Assembly (NCBI RefSeq): GCF_004153455.1
Contig: NZ_SDQE01000007.1
Coordinates: forward strand, 1 to 64,000
Origin: Allopusillimonas ginsengisoli
GTDB taxonomy: Bacteria > Pseudomonadota > Gammaproteobacteria > Burkholderiales > Burkholderiaceae_B
Direction of reading: 5' to 3'
DNA length: 64,000 bases
Part shown: positions 44,805 through 52,232 of the stretch, one piece after another
How positions within the stretch are numbered: the first letter of the stretch is position 1
How the letters are laid out: each line of letters starts with the position of its first letter
Notes under the pieces: generated by a model
What the model saw: only the letters and a program-made list of their open reading frames with translations
The model's database searches: none
What the model was told of the DNA's origin: nothing
Made by a program: the position numbers and the translations under genes

Positions 44805-45530
44805 TCAGCCTACCTCAAAGCCTTCGAGCTCCAGCAGGGCCACCTTGCGTTCCAGGCCGCTACTGTAGCCATTCAACTGACCCGAGCTCGCCAGCACCCG
44901 ATGGCACGGCACAATAATGGTGACGGGATTCTGCCCTACCGCCGCGCCCACCGGGCGGCCATGATGGCGCGTCATGCCCGCCGCCACGGCAACATCGCCG
45001 TACGACACATACTCGCCGTATGGAATGCCAAGCAGCGCCTGCCAGACCCGCTGCTGGAACGGCGTGCCGTCCAACTGGAGAGGCACGGAAAAAACGCGGC
45101 GCGAGCCTTCAAAATATTCACCCAGTTCCGCGCCTGCCTGGGCAAAGATATCTTGCACATTCAAAGGCGTATCCGCCTGCAGAAGTTCAAGCGTTCCGGC
45201 CTGATCATCCTGTCCAGTGTTGGCGCCACCCCCGGCTGTCTTGGACAGCGTTTGCCGGGCATACCGCATGCAGGCCTGATTGCCGGCTGTTCGCGCGAGG
45301 TTTTCCTCGCCGAACAGATCCGGTTCGAGTGCGCGGCGGCGTGCGTGAAGGCTGCGGATCGGACGGCCATTCAAGTCGCCTGCGGCAGGGCTGGCGTGCT
45401 GCGGTGGCCGCACGCCAGGCACACTGGGGCAATCTTTCTGGCCGACAAAGTACAACCCTGCAAGTCCCGTGCCTCGGGAACAGAGCAATATGCGGCCCAG
45501 TGGCGACTCCAGCCGCGCATGAAACTCCAT
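44805..45530 (-). CDS. ogt: Methylated-DNA--protein-cysteine methyltransferase with long insertion
   Basis: This suicide enzyme removes alkyl groups from O6-alkylguanine by transfer to its own cysteine. The 241-residue protein has the N-terminal ribonuclease-like strand SPLGRILLCSRGTGLAGLYFVGQ. The C-terminal active-site domain includes GTPFQQRVWQALLGIPYGEYVSYG, the acceptor Cys about 209 in VPCHRVLASSG and NGYSSGLERKVALLELEG. Typical Ogt proteins are about 160-180 residues. Here about 70-80 extra residues, rich in Arg, Ala and Gly, separate the two parts (about 36-122). The frame is intact, so the protein is probably functional with a surface loop. Confidence 0.92.
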   Translation of the reverse strand: MEFHARLESPLGRILLCSRGTGLAGLYFVGQKDCPSVPGVRPPQHASPAAGDLNGRPIRSLHARRRALEPDLFGEENLARTAGNQACMRYARQTLSKTAGGGANTGQDDQAGTLELLQADTPLNVQDIFAQAGAELGEYFEGSRRVFSVPLQLDGTPFQQRVWQALLGIPYGEYVSYGDVAVAAGMTRHHGRPVGAAVGQNPVTIIVPCHRVLASSGQLNGYSSGLERKVALLELEGFEVG

Positions 45531-45589
45531 CGTCCGACTCCTGTGCTCTCAAAAGGTCAGCCATAGCGCCTTGGCTGGCGAATATGGAA

Positions 45590-46897
45590 TCAGTGCAGCT
45601 TGACCCTCGGTGCTCCGCGCTTGAGCAGCAGCCGGCCCAGGGCCATGGAACCGGTGCGCAAAGGCCCCAGCACTGCCATGTGATGCATCAAGTGTAGACT
45701 CATATACATCCATCGCGCGAGCAGGCCCTCGACAAACCAGCTCTTGCCCTTGAGCACACCCATCAGGCTGCCCACGCCGCGCGTGTGCCCAACAGAAACA
45801 AGCGAGCCATAATCGCGAAAACGAAAGTGCTCCTGAGGCTCGCTCTCCCCCTTGATGCGGGCACGCAGAACAGGTCTGAGAAAAGAGGCCTGTTGATGCG
45901 CTACCTGGGCACGTGCCGGCAACGATCTGCTTTCACCCGCCCAGGGCGCCTGTGCACAATCGCCCAATGCAAAGATGTCAGGGTCGGCCGTACGCATGCG
46001 CTCATCGACGACAATCTGATGCAGGCGGTTGGTTTCCAGGCCCAGTGTTGTCAGGAAAACCGGCGCCTCTATGCCCGCCGCCCATACACACAAGTCGGCC
46101 GGGTAGCGATTGCCTTCGCTATCGACCAGCCCATCAGCCTCTACAGCAGCAACCTTGACCGAGGTCTTGACGGATACGCCGCGCGTCACAAGCAGCGCCT
46201 GAGCGGTGGCGGAAAGCTTTTCGGGCAAGGCGGACAAAATGCGATCGGCCCCTTCGAGCAGCGTTATGCGAACATCGCGCTCGGGGTCCAGCTCGTTCAG
46301 GCCGTAGTACACCAGACCGGCCATCGCTTCAAGCAATTCGGCGGCCAGTTCAACGCCGGTCGCACCGCCTCCCACAATGGCAATATTGAGAATTTGCGGT
46401 GTGCCCGTCGTCTTTTTGCGATTGAGCGTAACCAGCTCATTGAGCAGGCGCTGCCGAAAACGCTCGGCCTCGGCCGTTGAATCCAACGCAAGCGCATATT
46501 GCGCGGCACCTGGCGTGCCAAAAAAATTGGACTTGCTGCCTACGGCCATGATCAAGGTACCGTAGGCGAGTGTCCTGACCGGAAACACTTCTTCTCCGGC
46601 GGCGTCGACGACGGCGCTGAGCGTCAACTGATGGGCTTCGCGATCCAGCCCTTGAAGCTCGCCATGCATGAATGTGAATCCGCAGTCGCGGGCCAGCATG
46701 AAATAAGAAAGGTCTTCGCGATGTATGTCCAGTGTTCCCGCCGCGACTTCATGCAAGGAAGGCTTCCAGATGTGACTGTCTGCCTTGTCGACAAGCACAA
46801 TGTGCTCAGGGCCGAATTCGCGGCCCAGTTTTGCGGCAAGCTCCAGGCCTCCGGCACCTCCTCCGACGATGACAACTTTGTGCTTGTCGTGACTCAT
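45590..46897 (-). CDS. ndh: Type II NADH dehydrogenase
   Basis: NDH-2 oxidises NADH and reduces quinone without pumping protons, on the cytoplasmic face of the inner membrane. The 435-residue flavoprotein has the FAD-binding VIVGGGAGGLELAAKLG and the NAD(H)-binding IAIVGGGATGVELAAELLEA. It also has VWAAGIEAP and DIFALGDCAQ, and an amphipathic C-terminal region (WMYMSLHLMHHMAVLG) for membrane attachment. It stands alone after ogt. Together with CioAB in this window it could form a short uncoupled NADH-to-oxygen chain; this is an inference. Confidence 0.94.
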   Translation of the reverse strand: MSHDKHKVVIVGGGAGGLELAAKLGREFGPEHIVLVDKADSHIWKPSLHEVAAGTLDIHREDLSYFMLARDCGFTFMHGELQGLDREAHQLTLSAVVDAAGEEVFPVRTLAYGTLIMAVGSKSNFFGTPGAAQYALALDSTAEAERFRQRLLNELVTLNRKKTTGTPQILNIAIVGGGATGVELAAELLEAMAGLVYYGLNELDPERDVRITLLEGADRILSALPEKLSATAQALLVTRGVSVKTSVKVAAVEADGLVDSEGNRYPADLCVWAAGIEAPVFLTTLGLETNRLHQIVVDERMRTADPDIFALGDCAQAPWAGESRSLPARAQVAHQQASFLRPVLRARIKGESEPQEHFRFRDYGSLVSVGHTRGVGSLMGVLKGKSWFVEGLLARWMYMSLHLMHHMAVLGPLRTGSMALGRLLLKRGAPRVKLH

Positions 46898-47066
46898 GCT
46901 GCTTCTCCATAACGCTGTGAGAAAGCATGTTACCTTAATCCATACTGCCTATAAGCCTAAATAAGGCCTGACAAAAAACAGGTGACATTGCGACATCCGC
47001 GTCCATTGACGCTTGCGCCCGCTCTGCTGGCAAGCACCCGGCAGAGGGCAACAGGAAAATTCGATC

Positions 47067-47996
47067 TCAAGCGCTCGTGCGCCCTGGAACTTGCCCAGTG
47101 CGCTCGCCCTCATCGCAAATGGGGTTCCTCAGGTGGCCGATACCTTCGATAGCTACCTCCACCGTATCTCCGTGACGCATCCAGATGGGTGGTCGACGAG
47201 CGGAACCGACACCTGCTGGCGTACCCATTGCAATCACGTCGCCAGGAAAGAGGGTCATGCACCGGGATAGCATTGCAATGGCCTCAGCCACTGTAAACAC
47301 CATATTGGCCGTGTTGTCCTGCTGCAAGATCTTGCCATTCAGACGGGTACTTATTTTCAGTCCGGACGCGCCTGGAGGCATCTCATCAGCGGTGACAATG
47401 ACCGGGCCAAAAGCGCCCGTAGCGTCGAAGTTCTTGCCTATTGTCCATTGCGAGGTCTTGTGCTGAAAGTCTCTAATACTGCCATCGTTAAAGCACGAGT
47501 AACCGCCGACATATGAAAGTGCTTCTTCGGGTGCGGCGTGCCTGCAGCGTTGCCCCATGATTACGGCAAGCTCCGCCTCGTAATCGAGCTGTTCGGAACA
47601 CGCCGGGCGCACAATGGGCTGGCCAGCACCAATCAGGGAATCAGCGGTGCGAAGGAAAAAGCTGGGATATTCAGGTTTCTCATGGCCACTTTCCGCCGCA
47701 TGGTCAAAATAGTTGAGCCCCAGACAAATGATTTTTCCTGGTCTGGATAACGGTGGAAGTAGTTGCACCTCATCCAGTGGCAGCGATACAGCCTGGCTCC
47801 CGGCTGTCACAGCATCGACGATATCCTGACGACCGCGCACAGACATCTCAAGCAGGTCAGTGACACTCAACTGGGCGAAGGGAGTGCCGGTCAAAGGAAA
47901 CAAGGTTCGATCATTCAGAACGAATCCCACACACGCATCAGATTCATGATGAAAAGTTACAATACGCAAAACAGCCTCACAAAAAACACAAGTCAT
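47067..47996 (-). CDS. Fumarylacetoacetate hydrolase (FAH) family protein
   Basis: This is a FAH-fold metal-dependent hydrolase, decarboxylase or isomerase acting on 2-oxo or acylpyruvate-type compounds. The ORF encodes 309 residues from ATG 47996. A TTG at 47969, preceded by GTGAGG, would give a 300-residue protein starting MRIVTFHHES, which looks more like the family and may be the true start. Conserved parts are PGKIICLGLNYFDHAAE, LDYEAELAVIMGQRC with metal ligands, GYSCFNDGSIRDFQ, SQWTIGKNFDATGAFGP and FPGDVIAMGTPAGVG. It ends the cluster of catabolic genes at 47-51 kb. The substrate is unknown. Confidence 0.9.
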   Translation of the reverse strand: MTCVFCEAVLRIVTFHHESDACVGFVLNDRTLFPLTGTPFAQLSVTDLLEMSVRGRQDIVDAVTAGSQAVSLPLDEVQLLPPLSRPGKIICLGLNYFDHAAESGHEKPEYPSFFLRTADSLIGAGQPIVRPACSEQLDYEAELAVIMGQRCRHAAPEEALSYVGGYSCFNDGSIRDFQHKTSQWTIGKNFDATGAFGPVIVTADEMPPGASGLKISTRLNGKILQQDNTANMVFTVAEAIAMLSRCMTLFPGDVIAMGTPAGVGSARRPPIWMRHGDTVEVAIEGIGHLRNPICDEGERTGQVPGRTSA

Positions 47997-48034
47997 TCAC
48001 ACTGAAAGCCCGGGTATTTCACACTACATGCTGA

Positions 48035-49033
48035 TTATTCAAGCGCCACGCGGGATTCCCGGACAATATCAGTCCAGCGTTTGATATCCTGCTCGAGAAA
48101 GACGCCAAATTCCTTCATGGGTAAGGGAGACAGCAGGCTTCCCTGCTTCAAGATGGTTTCACTGATCGCCGGGTCCTTCAGAATTTCCATGACGTTGCGG
48201 CTCAGTGTCTCGCGAATGGCTTCTGGCGTTCCTGCCGGTGCCAGCAATCCCACCCACGTCAGGACCGCCAAGTCATTGAGCCCCTGTTCTTTCATCGTCG
48301 GAACATCCGGGAAAACATCCATACGCTCTGGCGTGCTTGTCGCGATGGCGCGCACGCGCCCCTTTTCAAGATAGGGGCCGACCAGCATAGGGTTGGCAAA
48401 CATAAGCTGTATCCGCTCGGCAACCACATCGTTGAGCGCGGGCGAACCGCCCTGATAAGGAACATGCAGCCAGTTCAGGGCATACCGCTGCTTGAACTGT
48501 TCGCTCAGAATGTTCTGAACGGACCCCACCCCGGTCGATGCGTAGTTCATGGATTGCGGATGCTGCTTACTGTATTCAATCAAACCGTGCACATCCTTCA
48601 CGGGCAAGTCGGGAGAAACGGTCAGGACAAACGCAGTTTCACTAATGCGTGCGACCGGGTCGAAATCCGCCATGACAAAAGGCACTTTCGCATCCACGGC
48701 GGGGCTGATAATTGCATTGGCGCCGCTCATCAAAAGTGTGTACCCATCAGGTTTGGCCTTTGCAGCCATATTTGTTCCGATCACGCCAGACCCGCCGGCG
48801 CGATTGACCACAATAACGGATTTACCCAGTTTCTTGGCCAGCTCTGAACCAATCAGCCGCGCAAGCGCATCGATAGCGCCTCCGGCTGGATAGGCCACGA
48901 TGATCTCTATATTGCGTTCCGGATATTGGCCGACACTGCCAGTGGATGCCATGGCCGGCAGAACGAACGCAGAGCAGGATGCCAGTAGTGCGACACCAAG
49001 CGCGCGTTTAGCATGGATGAATTTTGCGAACAT
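48035..49033 (-). CDS. Bug/TctC-family periplasmic solute-binding protein
   Basis: The 332-residue precursor has a signal peptide (MFAKFIHAKRALGVALLASC ending in PAMAS) and a TctC fold. Landmarks are YPERNIEIIVAYPAGGAIDALARLIG, VVNRAGGSGVIGTNMAAKAKPDGYTLL, NYASTGVGSVQNILSEQF and WLHVPYQGGSPALNDVVAERIQLMF. Such proteins (Bug) are greatly expanded in Bordetella-like bacteria and bind carboxylates, amides or nicotinate-type ligands. No membrane TctAB genes are adjacent, which is usual for Bug. ATG 49033 has AAGGAGACAAG. It probably binds the substrate or precursor of the adjacent enzymes. Confidence 0.92.
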   Translation of the reverse strand: MFAKFIHAKRALGVALLASCSAFVLPAMASTGSVGQYPERNIEIIVAYPAGGAIDALARLIGSELAKKLGKSVIVVNRAGGSGVIGTNMAAKAKPDGYTLLMSGANAIISPAVDAKVPFVMADFDPVARISETAFVLTVSPDLPVKDVHGLIEYSKQHPQSMNYASTGVGSVQNILSEQFKQRYALNWLHVPYQGGSPALNDVVAERIQLMFANPMLVGPYLEKGRVRAIATSTPERMDVFPDVPTMKEQGLNDLAVLTWVGLLAPAGTPEAIRETLSRNVMEILKDPAISETILKQGSLLSPLPMKEFGVFLEQDIKRWTDIVRESRVALE

Positions 49034-49100
49034 AACTTGTCTCCTTTCTGTTGTATCTTGAATCACGACGCAGCGAAGCGAGCCCGCCCCAGGCGGCATG

Positions 49101-50177
49101 CTATTGAGCGGTCAGTACGTCTCGTATCACTGTCACGGCATCGAGTGCCGCATCATCGACTTGCGGCCAATATCCCTTGGGAATCACCATTTCGCCTTCC
49201 TCGACACAAAGCGGGTTCTTGAAAAGACTTCGGCCCAGTTTCAAATATCCGTTCATTTCTCCCGCGTTACGTATACAGCGCGTGGCCACACAGGCTTCCG
49301 CCCAGCAGGCAATGTCGGTGGCGACGCCGTCGCCCAACACCGGCTCCATACCCTGATCCCTGATGTACTGCAGAGCGTTGACGAGCATGCCGGGACTGCC
49401 GACCTTCTTGAGTTTGAGCTTGACGAACCCAACCCCTTCCAGCGGGCCGCATCGGGCAATATCCTCAATGCTGTAAATGGACTCGTCCAGCATCAGCGGT
49501 ACCGTGGAACACATGCCTATCTCCGCATGGGCTGCCCACTCATCAGAACCGCAGGGCTGTTCAAACAGCTCTATCCCTTCGGGATGAAGACGGCTCGCGA
49601 CTGCCTTGCCGGCGCCCAGGTCATAGCCACGATTGGCATCGAGCCTGAGCATCGCCCTGCCACGCACAATTTGCTGGATCTTTTCTATGCGGGCCAGATC
49701 CTGCTGCCAATCGAATCCTATCTTGATCTTCAATGTCCGATAGCCTGCTGCAAGCAATTGCTCTATTTCCTGCCTCATCGCTGCCGGTTCATGCGCATTG
49801 ACGGGAGCCAGCAGCGGAATGCGCAGGTTTTCATCAATCCGCAGTATTGGGGCCTCTTCCATCATGTCCAGCGCACTGAGCATTGCGCTGGCACCACCCG
49901 GATGTCTGCTTGCGGCGTCGAGCAACATGTCTTTGGCCGCTGCCGGCCTTTCGCCAAGCATCGCCATTGCGGCGCCTCTGCAAAACTGCCAGGAATCCTC
50001 TACCGTTTCAGCGGTATAGCCGGGTGCGATCAACGCCTCGCCCCATCCATGGCCTCCGTCGTCGTTGCGTATGCAAACAACAATGGGATCAAATGCATGA
50101 ATCGCTCTTGTAGAGACAACATAAGGCTGCTTCAGCGGCGCATTAAGCCGCCGTAGCACTACTTCTTGAATGGTCAT
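49101..50177 (-). CDS. Enolase-superfamily enzyme (mandelate racemase/muconate lactonizing type)
   Basis: The 358-residue protein has a capping domain and a TIM barrel with muconate-lactonizing/dipeptide-epimerase-type residues. K-I-K lies at about 150-152 (YRTLKIKIGFDWQQDLARI), D-A-N about 180-182, Glu about 206 in LFEQPC, DES at about 231-233 and a second K-x-K at about 253-255. Such enzymes abstract a proton alpha to a carboxylate (racemisation, cycloisomerisation, dehydration). The reaction cannot be fixed by eye. I chose ATG 50177 (MTIQEVVLRRLNAPLK) to match the family N-terminus; an ATG 16 codons earlier is also open. Confidence 0.88.
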   Translation of the reverse strand: MTIQEVVLRRLNAPLKQPYVVSTRAIHAFDPIVVCIRNDDGGHGWGEALIAPGYTAETVEDSWQFCRGAAMAMLGERPAAAKDMLLDAASRHPGGASAMLSALDMMEEAPILRIDENLRIPLLAPVNAHEPAAMRQEIEQLLAAGYRTLKIKIGFDWQQDLARIEKIQQIVRGRAMLRLDANRGYDLGAGKAVASRLHPEGIELFEQPCGSDEWAAHAEIGMCSTVPLMLDESIYSIEDIARCGPLEGVGFVKLKLKKVGSPGMLVNALQYIRDQGMEPVLGDGVATDIACWAEACVATRCIRNAGEMNGYLKLGRSLFKNPLCVEEGEMVIPKGYWPQVDDAALDAVTVIRDVLTAQ

Positions 50178-50228
50178 GAAGTTGTTCGTCGAATTGAATT
50201 GAAGTTGGTCGCCGATTCCAATCATGGA

Positions 50229-51125
50229 TCAGTTCAGCGGGCGATGAACGGGCTCACCGGAAATTTGCGTGCGTATCATCAATCGCCGCGCAGCATCGTC
50301 GAAAGCGTCTCGACGATGCATAGTGCAGCGGTTATCCCACATCACCAGGTCCCCTGGCTTCCATGTCTGCGACCAGGCCAACGCAGGATTGGTCGCGTGC
50401 GCCCACAAATCATCCAGCAGCGCTTCGCTTTCTTCCAAAGGAAGGCCCACAACATACGCGTTCTGCCGCCGCCCCAGAAAGAGGCATTTTCGTTGAGTTT
50501 CAGGATGCACTCTGACCAATGGATGCACGGCGCCGACAGTTTCACGAGGATCATCAACTTGCTTGAAGCCCAAACGCAGTTCGCCGGCGCTGTTATGGCT
50601 TGCGTCATGGAGACAGGTCAGCCTGTCCACACGCGCTTTGAGCGCCGCAGGCAGTGTCTCGTATGCCGTATACATGTTCAGAAAATGAGTATTGCCTCCC
50701 GACTCGGGTACTTCCAGGCTATATAGACATGCAGCTTTGGGAGGATTCGTGGCATAACTCATATCGGTATGCCAGACAGCCTCGCCCGCCCCCAGCCCGC
50801 CAATACTTTGGCCACCGATCTGGATGTTCGAGATTGTGGTGATTTCCGGAAATGCGGAGGCCGGCCCAACGGCCCGTGTTCGCGTTCCGATGGGACGGGA
50901 ATCCAATGCTCCAAACTGTTTTGAGAATCGGATGAGCTCCTCAGGCGACAGCCTTTCCTGCCCCCTGAACCTCAACACCAGATACTGCCCCCACAAGTCA
51001 TTGATAGCTTGCAGTGCTTCCGCCGACATTGGCTTTGAAATATCCACGCCAGTCACCTGCGCCGCCAAGTGTTCCCCAAGTGGCTGGGCGATGATTTGAG
51101 CGGTTACCCCTTCTGCGTTCTCCAC
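50229..51125 (-). CDS. TauD/TfdA-family Fe(II)/2-oxoglutarate dioxygenase
   Basis: The 298-residue protein has the metal-binding facial triad HTD at about 119-121 (AVWHTDMSY) and the distal His about 270 (TMHRRDAF). The 2-oxoglutarate-binding Arg is in RRLMIRTQISG. Relatives hydroxylate taurine, 2,4-D, alkyl sulfates or other acids. I chose GTG 51125, six bases after AGGGAG, because the in-frame ATG at 51182 would put the N-terminus across the operator-like repeats of the divergent lysR promoter. It is the first gene of the catabolic operon. The substrate is unknown. Confidence 0.87.
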   Translation of the reverse strand: MENAEGVTAQIIAQPLGEHLAAQVTGVDISKPMSAEALQAINDLWGQYLVLRFRGQERLSPEELIRFSKQFGALDSRPIGTRTRAVGPASAFPEITTISNIQIGGQSIGGLGAGEAVWHTDMSYATNPPKAACLYSLEVPESGGNTHFLNMYTAYETLPAALKARVDRLTCLHDASHNSAGELRLGFKQVDDPRETVGAVHPLVRVHPETQRKCLFLGRRQNAYVVGLPLEESEALLDDLWAHATNPALAWSQTWKPGDLVMWDNRCTMHRRDAFDDAARRLMIRTQISGEPVHRPLN

Positions 51126-51150
51126 CTTCCTCTCCCTGAGTACGAGTTCG

Positions 51151-51194
51151 ATACTTGAAAAGTATAGGTTTTGTATTATCATTAATTATCATTA
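51151..51194. promoter_or_regulatory. Operator-like repeats between the dioxygenase operon and lysR
   Basis: The AT-rich intergenic segment holds a perfect dyad ATACTT-GAA-AAGTAT (51151-51165) and an exact tandem decamer ATTATCATTA twice (51175-51194). Divergent LysR-regulated promoters usually carry such recognition and activation sites. The 10-bp period places the repeats on one DNA face. Confidence 0.5.
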
Positions 51195-51215
51195 ATACTT
51201 AAACACTTATATCTA

Positions 51216-52130
51216 ATGCTGATAGATATTCTAAGACGGCGCATCCGTATCAGAGATCTCGAAGTATTTCTCATGCTCGCTGCCAATCTAAACTTCAGCA
51301 AAGCCTCTGAAGCGCTCCATATATCCCAGTCAGCGTTAAGCGCAGCAATACAAGGGCTTGAAGAGACCCTATCGACTCGGCTATTCGATCGCAGCACACG
51401 CGTGGTCGAATTGACCCCTGCCGGCAAGGTGCTGCAAAAAGAGGCTGAGGAGCTGCTGGCCCATTTTGATTATTCAATCCAGCGGGTACAGGATTTCGTC
51501 AGCGGCGCACAGGGACGTTTACACATTGCCGCCTCGCCCTCTGTCATGGCCGGGCTGCTGCCGTCCGCCCTGAACAGATTCGGTGAAACTTATCCTGGCG
51601 TCAGTGTGGAGGTACGCGAAGAAGTGCACGCCTCATGCATTCATCTGGTGCGGGCAAGGAAAGTGGATCTCGCATTGACACCGGGTCGGCAAGACTTCGA
51701 CGATCTTTGCCAGACCAGACTGTTCAACGATCACCTGGTGGTGCTCTGTTCGCCAAACCATGCTTTTGCCAAGCAAGACAAGGTGAAGTGGACCAGCATC
51801 GTCAAGGAGCGGATCATCGCGGTAAAAAAAGAAAGCAGTGTCAGGCAGATTGTTGAAACCGCCTTCGCACGTTATGCCAGAGAACTTCAACCCGCTTTCG
51901 AGGTAGAGCGCGCTACATCAGCCATGAGCTTTGCTGCCGCAAACCTGGGGGTCGCAATCATGCCACTGTCATTGGTGAACTACGCAGATAAGCAATACGT
52001 TGTGCATCGGATGATCGACGCGCCCGATGCGGTGCGCGTCATCTGCGCGATCCGTCTCGCCGCCCGCACGCCATCAAGCGCGGCGGAGAACTTCGTGGAC
52101 CTTTGCGCACGCATGGCGACTACACGCTGA
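51216..52130 (+). CDS. LysR-family transcriptional regulator
   Basis: The 304-residue protein has the N-terminal LysR winged helix-turn-helix (DLEVFLMLAANLNFSKASEALHISQSALSAAIQGLEETLSTRLFDRSTRVVELTPAG) and a periplasmic-binding-protein-like effector domain with QRVQDFVSGAQGRLHIAASPSVMAGLLP. It is divergent from the dioxygenase gene with about 90 bp between starts, so it most likely controls the TauD-enolase-Bug-FAH operon in response to its substrate. No strong Shine-Dalgarno is visible before the ATG. Confidence 0.92.
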   Translation: MLIDILRRRIRIRDLEVFLMLAANLNFSKASEALHISQSALSAAIQGLEETLSTRLFDRSTRVVELTPAGKVLQKEAEELLAHFDYSIQRVQDFVSGAQGRLHIAASPSVMAGLLPSALNRFGETYPGVSVEVREEVHASCIHLVRARKVDLALTPGRQDFDDLCQTRLFNDHLVVLCSPNHAFAKQDKVKWTSIVKERIIAVKKESSVRQIVETAFARYARELQPAFEVERATSAMSFAAANLGVAIMPLSLVNYADKQYVVHRMIDAPDAVRVICAIRLAARTPSSAAENFVDLCARMATTR

Positions 52131-52137
52131 ATGCAAA

Positions 52138-52173
52138 GCGGGCCTGGGTGGCAAAAAAGCCACCCAGGCCCGC
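52138..52173. terminator. Strong hairpin between lysR and ppsA, likely bidirectional terminator
   Basis: GCGGGCCTGGGTGGC and GCCACCCAGGCCCGC are perfect 15-base arms around a 6-base A loop (T loop on the minus strand). It lies between the ends of two converging genes. On the minus strand it is followed by TTTGCATT; on the plus strand no T-run follows, so termination of the ppsA transcript is more likely. Confidence 0.7.
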
Positions 52174-52232
52174 AGTGGTGTCCGTCATGCGCGACATCGC
52201 GTGACGGATCACTTTAACTCCCTGGCGGCGAA

